Assembly: GCF_000952155.1 (NCBI RefSeq)
Contig: NZ_JYON01000007.1
Coordinates: forward strand, 1-64,000
From: Aliterella atlantica CENA595
Lineage (GTDB): Bacteria; Cyanobacteriota; Cyanobacteriia; Cyanobacteriales; Chroococcidiopsidaceae
DNA length: 64,000 bases
Direction: 5' to 3'
The translations under genes were made by a program, and so were the position numbers. The stretch's first letter is position 1. Every line of letters begins with the position of its first letter. The notes under the pieces are model-generated. The model ran no database searches. It was given only the letters and a program-made list of their open reading frames with translations, and had not been told where the DNA came from. Of the stretch, positions 58,969 to 64,000 are shown one piece after another.

Positions 58969-59400
58969 ATGTTTGACTTTGACGCTACTTTGCCCTTAAT
59001 GGCATTACAGTTTTTACTACTAGCTGCTCTATTGAATGTAATTTTCTATAAGCCACTGTCTAAAGTGCTAGACGAGCGCAGTAACTATATTCGCAATAAT
59101 AAACTTGAGTCTAAGGAACGCTTGGCGAAAACCGAGCAGTTGGCAAATCAATACAAGCAACAGCTAACAGAAGCTCGCAAGCAAGCACAATCGACGATTG
59201 CAGCGGCGCAAGCTGAAGCTCAAAAAATTGCCGACCAGAAAATTGCTGAAGCGCAAAGAGAAGCTCAAAGTCAAAGAGAAGCAGCCCAGCGCGAAATAGA
59301 CCAGCAAAAGCAAGAAGCGATGCAATCTTTGGAGCAACAGGTAGATTCCCTCAGTCGGCAGATTATAGACAAGCTATTAGAGCCTGCTTTACTCAAATAA
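58969..59400 (+). CDS. atpF2: ATP synthase subunit b'
   Basis: A 143-residue b' subunit (atpG in cyanobacterial naming). One N-terminal helix ([20 protein letters not shown]) is followed by a long Ala/Gln/Glu-rich coiled coil, as in the peripheral stalk of photosynthetic ATP synthases with heterodimeric b/b'. The gap to atpE is 149 bp. atpF follows 31 bp later. Confidence 0.95.
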   Translation: MFDFDATLPLMALQFLLLAALLNVIFYKPLSKVLDERSNYIRNNKLESKERLAKTEQLANQYKQQLTEARKQAQSTIAAAQAEAQKIADQKIAEAQREAQSQREAAQREIDQQKQEAMQSLEQQVDSLSRQIIDKLLEPALLK

Positions 59401-59431
59401 AACAATTAAATCGAGCATAGGGCAGTTGTAA

Positions 59432-59986
59432 ATGGGTATGATGGGAATTTTTTTACTGGCTGCAGAAGCGAGTGCAGCCCACGCAGAAGCGTCAGAAGGT
59501 GGTTTTGGTCTAAATTTTGACATTTTAGAAACCAATCTAATCAACTTAGCACTGCTAATTGGCGTATTAGTTTTCTTTGGGCGGAAAGTTTTAACAAAGA
59601 CGTTGAACGATCGCCGCATCAGCATTGAAGCAGCAATTACAGAGGCAGAAAAAAGCGCTAACGAAGCAGCATCAGCACTAGCTGACGCGCAAGAAAAGCT
59701 AACTCAATCGCAAGCAGAAGCGCAAAAGATTCGCAAAAATGCTGAAGAAAACGCGCAATCAGCGAAAGAAGCAATTTTGGCACGAGCGGCGCAAGATGTC
59801 GAGCAAATGAGAGCAACAGCAGCGCAAGATTTGGACAGCGAAAGAAATAGAGCGATCGCCCAATTACGGCAGCAAGTAGTAGCCAAAGCGCTAGAAAAGG
59901 TAGAATCACAGCTACAAACTCAAGTAGATGGCTCTGCTCAACAAAAATTAGTAGATCGCAGCATAGCGCTCTTGGGGGGTAGGTAA
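59432..59986 (+). CDS. atpF: ATP synthase subunit b
   Basis: A 184-residue b subunit. The N-terminal [20 protein letters not shown] precedes [20 protein letters not shown], the membrane anchor; the remainder is coiled coil with a high content of Ala, Glu and Gln. Together with b' it forms the stator stalk. Its stop overlaps the start of atpH by one base (TAATG), indicating coupled translation. Confidence 0.96.
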   Translation: MGMMGIFLLAAEASAAHAEASEGGFGLNFDILETNLINLALLIGVLVFFGRKVLTKTLNDRRISIEAAITEAEKSANEAASALADAQEKLTQSQAEAQKIRKNAEENAQSAKEAILARAAQDVEQMRATAAQDLDSERNRAIAQLRQQVVAKALEKVESQLQTQVDGSAQQKLVDRSIALLGGR

Positions 59987-60543
59987 TGGCGGGTAGCAGC
60001 ACAATTAGTTCTCAGGTAGTAGAGCCTTACGCGCAGGCATTGATGTCAACAGCGAAAGCGAATAATTTGAGCGATCGCATTGGTGAAGATGTTCGATCTT
60101 TGCTCGACTTACTCAAAAATTCCGAGCAATTACAGAATTTTCTTGCCAATCCTTTTGTCAAAGATGCCGACAAAAAGGGCGTACTCGAACGCATAGCTGG
60201 TGACGTTCATCCTTATTTCCGTAACTTCTTGCTGATTTTGGTAGATCGGCGGCGGATCTTGCTATTAGAAGGAATTTGCCAGCAATATCTCAATTTACTG
60301 CGGCAGTTGAATCAAACAGTTCTAGCTGAAGTAACATCGACAGTCGAACTAACTGAGCAACAACAACAAGCAGTAAAAGATAAAGTTGTAGCAATGACCA
60401 ACGCTAGAGAAGTCGAGCTAGATATGAAGATCGACAAAGATTTGATTGGTGGTGTAATTATCAAAGTTGGCTCTCAGGTCATTGATGCTAGTTTAAGAGG
60501 TCAACTGCGCCGCCTAGCTTTGCGCTTAACAAGTGCAACTTAA
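59986..60543 (+). CDS. atpH: ATP synthase subunit delta
   Basis: A 185-residue delta subunit (atpD in older cyanobacterial naming). It has VVEPYAQALMSTAKAN at the N-terminus and VNAREVELDMKIDKDLIGGV-like end (NAREVELDMKIDKDLIGG). It links the stator stalk to the top of the alpha3beta3 head. The ATG overlaps the atpF stop by one base. Confidence 0.96.
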   Translation: MAGSSTISSQVVEPYAQALMSTAKANNLSDRIGEDVRSLLDLLKNSEQLQNFLANPFVKDADKKGVLERIAGDVHPYFRNFLLILVDRRRILLLEGICQQYLNLLRQLNQTVLAEVTSTVELTEQQQQAVKDKVVAMTNAREVELDMKIDKDLIGGVIIKVGSQVIDASLRGQLRRLALRLTSAT

Positions 60544-60583
60544 GTTTACAGCCTGGAAAATTTCTCACACCTAAGAAAAAAAC

Positions 60584-62104
60584 ATGAGCATCAGTATTAG
60601 ACCCGACGAAATTAGCAACATTATTCAGCAGCAAATCGAGCAGTACGACCAAGGCGTTAAAGTCGCTAACGTTGGTACTGTATTGCAAGTAGGGGACGGT
60701 ATTGCCCGCATCTATGGCTTAGAAAAAGCTATGGCAGGCGAACTATTAGAATTTGAAGACGGCTCAATTGGCATCGCCCAGAACTTAGAAGAAGACAACG
60801 TGGGCGCGGTGTTGATGAGTGAAGGACGCGATATTCAAGAAGGTAGTTCAGTTACAGCGACGGGAAAAATCGCTCAAATTCCTGTAGGGGATGCGATGAT
60901 CGGCAGAGTTGTAGATGCACTTGCTCGTCCTTTGGATGGTAAAGGCGATATCCAAACTAGCGAAACCCGCTTGATTGAATCTCCAGCACCAGGGATTATT
61001 GCGCGTCGCTCGGTGTACGAACCAATGCAGACAGGGATTACCGCGATTGATGCGATGATTCCAGTTGGTAGAGGACAAAGAGAATTAATTATTGGCGATC
61101 GCCAAACAGGTAAAACTTCTATTGCTGTTGATACGATCATCAACCAAAAAGGCGAAGATGTAGTTTGCGTTTATGTAGCGATCGGACAAAAAGCATCTAC
61201 TGTAGCTAACGTAGTTAACGTGCTGCAAGAAAAAGGCGCGATGGATTACACCATTGTAGTTGCAGCTAACGCTAACGATCCGGCAACATTGCAATACTTG
61301 GCTCCATATACAGGGGCGAGTTTAGCCGAATACTTCATGTATAAAGGCAAAGCTACTCTAGTTATCTACGATGACTTGTCTAAGCAAGCTCAAGCTTATC
61401 GCCAAATGTCTTTGTTACTGCGTCGTCCACCAGGACGGGAAGCTTACCCTGGAGATGTATTCTACATCCACTCTCGCTTGCTAGAGCGTGCCGCTAAATT
61501 GAGTACAGAACTCGGTGAAGGTAGCATGACAGCATTGCCAATTATCGAAACCCAAGCAGGCGACGTATCGGCATACATTCCTACCAACGTAATTTCGATT
61601 ACTGACGGACAAATCTTCTTATCTTCCAACTTGTTCAACTCTGGTTTGCGTCCTGCTGTTAACCCTGGTATTTCGGTATCTAGGGTAGGTTCAGCCGCTC
61701 AAACTAAAGCAATGAAGCAAGTAGCTGGAAAAATTAAGCTAGAACTCGCTCAGTACGACGATTTGGCTGCATTTGCTCAATTTGCTTCAGACTTAGACCA
61801 AGCAACGCAAAATCAGCTAGCACGCGGTAGACGCTTGCAAGAATTGCTCAAGCAGCCGCAATACTCACCGCTACCAGTAAACGAGCAAGTAGCGATTCTA
61901 TACGCTGGTATCAACGGCTATTTAGATGATATCCCTGTAGAAAAAGTTGCTGGCTACACGCAAGGATTGCGCGAATACTTGAGAAATAGCAAGCCTCAGT
62001 ACGGCGAACTAATCCGTAATGAGAAGAAACTAGGCGATGAAGCGGAAAAAATCTTGAAAGAAGCGCTCGTCGAGTACAAGCAAACCTTCATGGCAACTGC
62101 ATAA
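60584..62104 (+). CDS. atpA: ATP synthase subunit alpha
   Basis: A 506-residue alpha subunit. P-loop is GDRQTGKTS, followed by [16 protein letters not shown] and [17 protein letters not shown] (signature). It binds non-catalytic nucleotides and forms the head with beta. Length is normal. atpB-beta and epsilon are not in the downstream part of this operon, as usual in cyanobacteria where they form a separate locus. Confidence 0.99.
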   Translation: MSISIRPDEISNIIQQQIEQYDQGVKVANVGTVLQVGDGIARIYGLEKAMAGELLEFEDGSIGIAQNLEEDNVGAVLMSEGRDIQEGSSVTATGKIAQIPVGDAMIGRVVDALARPLDGKGDIQTSETRLIESPAPGIIARRSVYEPMQTGITAIDAMIPVGRGQRELIIGDRQTGKTSIAVDTIINQKGEDVVCVYVAIGQKASTVANVVNVLQEKGAMDYTIVVAANANDPATLQYLAPYTGASLAEYFMYKGKATLVIYDDLSKQAQAYRQMSLLLRRPPGREAYPGDVFYIHSRLLERAAKLSTELGEGSMTALPIIETQAGDVSAYIPTNVISITDGQIFLSSNLFNSGLRPAVNPGISVSRVGSAAQTKAMKQVAGKIKLELAQYDDLAAFAQFASDLDQATQNQLARGRRLQELLKQPQYSPLPVNEQVAILYAGINGYLDDIPVEKVAGYTQGLREYLRNSKPQYGELIRNEKKLGDEAEKILKEALVEYKQTFMATA

Positions 62105-62169
62105 GGATGTTGGCAAAGAGCTATTAGTTTGATTGCTAGTAGCTCTTGGCGATTAGAGGCAATAAAAAT

Positions 62170-63117
62170 ATGGCTAATCTCAAAGCAATTCGCGATCGCA
62201 TCAATTCAGTTAAAAATACTAAAAAAATCACCGAAGCAATGCGCTTGGTAGCGGCAGCTAAAGTCCGCCGAGCGCAAGAACAGGTGATTGCAACTCGTCC
62301 TTTTGCCGATCGCTTGGCACAAGTATTGTACGGTTTGCAAACACGGCTTAAGTTTGAAGAAGCAAATTTACCTTTGTTTAGACAGCGCCAAGTCGGAACT
62401 GTCGGTTTGTTGGTTATTTCAGGCGATCGCGGTTTGTGCGGTGGTTACAACAGTAACGTCATCCGCCGCGCCGAAAATCGCGCTAAGGAACTCAAAGCTG
62501 AAGGACGCGACTACAAGTTTATCTTGGTTGGACGCAAAGCAACTCAATACTTCCAACGCCGCGATCAACCGATTGAAGGTACTTACACTGGTTTAGAGCA
62601 AATCCCAACTGCGGCTGAAGCTTCTAATATTGCTGACGAACTTTTATCTCTATTTCTATCTGAGAGTGTAGATAGAATCGAGCTAGTTTACACCAAGTTT
62701 GTCTCGCTGATTAGTTCTCGCCCAGTAGTCCAAACTCTATTACCATTAGATCCGCAAGGTTTGGAGGCAGCCGATGACGAAATCTTTAGACTGACAACTC
62801 GTGGCGGCGAATTTGAAGTAGAAAGACAGAAAGTTACTACTCAAGCTCGTCCTTTCCCCCGCGATATGTTGTTCGAGCAAGATCCAGTCCAAATTCTCGA
62901 TGCTTTGTTACCCTTGTACTTGAATAACCAGCTATTACGAGCATTGCAAGAATCAGCCGCTAGCGAACTAGCAGCACGGATGACAGCGATGAACAACGCT
63001 AGCGACAATGCTAAAGAACTAATTGGTAATTTGTCTTTGTCTTACAACAAAGCTCGTCAAGCCGCAATTACTCAAGAAATCCTTGAGGTTGTTGGTGGTG
63101 CAGAAGCATTAGGCTAA
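62170..63117 (+). CDS. atpG: ATP synthase subunit gamma
   Basis: A 315-residue gamma subunit (atpC in cyanobacterial naming). Start [20 protein letters not shown] at 62170 is chosen over an upstream in-frame ATG at 62146. The photosynthetic-type insertion lies around residues 195-235 ([20 protein letters not shown]) and lacks the regulatory Cys pair of plants, as in other cyanobacteria. C-terminal [15 protein letters not shown] is the conserved end. It is the rotor shaft and the last gene of the operon. Confidence 0.97.
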   Translation: MANLKAIRDRINSVKNTKKITEAMRLVAAAKVRRAQEQVIATRPFADRLAQVLYGLQTRLKFEEANLPLFRQRQVGTVGLLVISGDRGLCGGYNSNVIRRAENRAKELKAEGRDYKFILVGRKATQYFQRRDQPIEGTYTGLEQIPTAAEASNIADELLSLFLSESVDRIELVYTKFVSLISSRPVVQTLLPLDPQGLEAADDEIFRLTTRGGEFEVERQKVTTQARPFPRDMLFEQDPVQILDALLPLYLNNQLLRALQESAASELAARMTAMNNASDNAKELIGNLSLSYNKARQAAITQEILEVVGGAEALG

Positions 63118-63142
63118 AAACTCACATTAATGCTTGTTTGTC

Positions 63143-63177
63143 AAGAGTGCTGGAATTTTCTAGCACTCTTTATTTTT
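63143..63177 (+). terminator. Rho-independent terminator of the atp operon
   Basis: AAGAGTGCT pairs with AGCACTCTT around a 10-base loop and is followed by TTATTTTT. It is 26 bp after the gamma stop. It also overlaps the stop codon of the convergent TPR gene at 63176. Confidence 0.88.
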
Positions 63178-63793
63178 AGCGCGATCGCAATTGCTGGAGA
63201 ATTTGTTCTACTTGCTGTGCGCCTTCTGTTCTATTTTGGTTTGTATATAAGTGTTTGGCTGTTTGCAAAGAGGCGATCGCATCTTGCATTCTGCCTTGAC
63301 TCCAAAATGCTACACCTAAGTTTTGATGGGATGTTGGTTCTTGGGGATTGATTTGAATTGCAGTATTAAAGGCGCTTACAGCTTCTTTGAAGTTGCCTTG
63401 ACTACCTAATGCGATGCCTAAATTATTATAAGTTTCGATATTTTGGGGATTGATAGCGAGGGCTTTTTTAAATGCAGCGGCGGCTTCGGCAAATTTATTT
63501 TGGCTACCTAAAGCTAGCCCTAAGTTATTGTGGGCATTTTCAAAGCTAGGATAAATTTTAATTGCTTGATGGAAAGCGGCGATCGCTTGCTTGTATTTTC
63601 CCTCTTCGGCTAAATCTACACCGCGATCGTTAAACGCTTGTGCTTCTTGGAGTTTTTTGGTAGCAGGTTGGGTTGTGTTAGTTGCAGGCGATGTCTCAAC
63701 AGCAAAACTAGGTTGAATGGCAACAGCTAGAATGCTAGCTAATCCGATTGTAGTAAGTTGAAGTCCTGTTTTGAAGAATTGAGGCTTATTCAT
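63176..63793 (-). CDS. Secreted TPR-repeat protein
   Basis: A 205-residue protein. A signal segment (TTIGLASILAVAIQPSFAVE) and a Thr/Ala-rich stretch precede about four tetratricopeptide repeats: FNDRGVDLAEEGKYKQAIAA, then ENAHNNLGLALGSQNKFAEA and similar units. It is probably periplasmic or lumenal and acts in protein interactions. It is convergent with the atp operon. Different from the TPR protein at 18147, which lacks a signal. Confidence 0.85.
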   Translation of the reverse strand: MNKPQFFKTGLQLTTIGLASILAVAIQPSFAVETSPATNTTQPATKKLQEAQAFNDRGVDLAEEGKYKQAIAAFHQAIKIYPSFENAHNNLGLALGSQNKFAEAAAAFKKALAINPQNIETYNNLGIALGSQGNFKEAVSAFNTAIQINPQEPTSHQNLGVAFWSQGRMQDAIASLQTAKHLYTNQNRTEGAQQVEQILQQLRSR

Positions 63794-64000
63794 TGCTCTA
63801 CCCTGCTTGAGGTACTTTGATGAAAATTCTCTACTATAATGCCCAATATCGATCTATTTTTAACTTATATTCTGCTTTCTATCTAGGATAACAACTAGAT
63901 AATTTAAAGATTCTGCTTATCTACCTAGTCACCAGTTTAACAAGGATTGAATTAGCCATTGGTCGCTGGTCTCTGTTTACTGGTCACTACTATTCGCGCT

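Noticed and set aside
63950-63990. Possible heptamer array of family A at the window end
   Set aside because: Only degenerate GGTC/CTGGTC units are visible, without the GTTAACAG leader or regular spacing.

Overview
The window is chromosomal DNA of a phycobilisome-containing cyanobacterium. It carries form IB RuBisCO genes with rbcX and an activase, allophycocyanin core genes, a cyanobacterial ATP synthase operon with duplicated b-type subunits, and a DesA-type desaturase. It also has many HIP1 octamers (GCGATCGC) and heptamer tandem arrays of the STRR type known from filamentous and Chroococcidiopsis-like lineages. An ApcE with four linker repeats points to a pentacylindrical phycobilisome core. 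I cannot name the species.

Layout. 0.1-5.1 kb: a start-damaged VapC-like remnant, then a leftward, tightly overlapping ABC ATPase / FtsX-type permease / AttH-CrtC-like lipocalin operon. 5.4-6.7 kb: a GT1-type glycosyltransferase. 6.8-13.4 kb: a leftward light-sensing operon with a hybrid kinase carrying two cyanobacteriochrome-like GAF domains, a biliverdin-type bacteriophytochrome kinase and an Rcp-type response regulator. 13.7-18.1 kb: panD, ppa bracketed by an exact inverted repeat, a small membrane protein, and a DUF362-aspA operon. 18-26 kb: a TPR protein, methyltransferase-modA-modBC, a GNAT acetyltransferase, desA and a secreted glycosidase-like protein. 26-36 kb: sfsA, a CHASE4-PAS-GGDEF-EAL protein, a LeuC-family protein, a Ser/Pro/Asn-rich anchored protein, a PfkB sugar kinase, DUF4168, a PedR-like redox regulator and panB. 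36-40 kb: rbcL-rbcX-rbcS and the Rca-type activase. 40-48 kb: a 2H phosphoesterase, SRP RNA, a phasin-like protein, queF, Uma2, ccdA-ccs1, a ribbon-helix-helix protein paired with a repeat protein, and ftsW. 48-53.5 kb: apcE, apcA, apcB, apcC. 53.9-57.1 kb: an orphan antitoxin-like gene, a DUF6887 gene with a frameshifted DUF6888 partner, a second GT1-type glycosyltransferase and a methyltransferase. 57.1-63.1 kb: atp1, atpB, atpE, atpF2, atpF, atpH, atpA, atpG, closed by a terminator, then a secreted TPR protein.

Most of the region is core photosynthesis and housekeeping. Carbon fixation (rbc, rca), light harvesting (apc), cytochrome c maturation (ccdA/ccs1), ATP synthesis (atp), membrane desaturation (desA) and redox or light signalling (PedR-like regulator, phytochrome operon) lie within about 60 kb. 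Accessory traits are the decayed toxin-antitoxin-like modules and several families of small repeats: heptamer arrays of mostly four units, 29-bp palindromes with shared GTAG/CTAC ends, and a MITE-like element. I saw no transposase, CRISPR array, prophage or tRNA gene.
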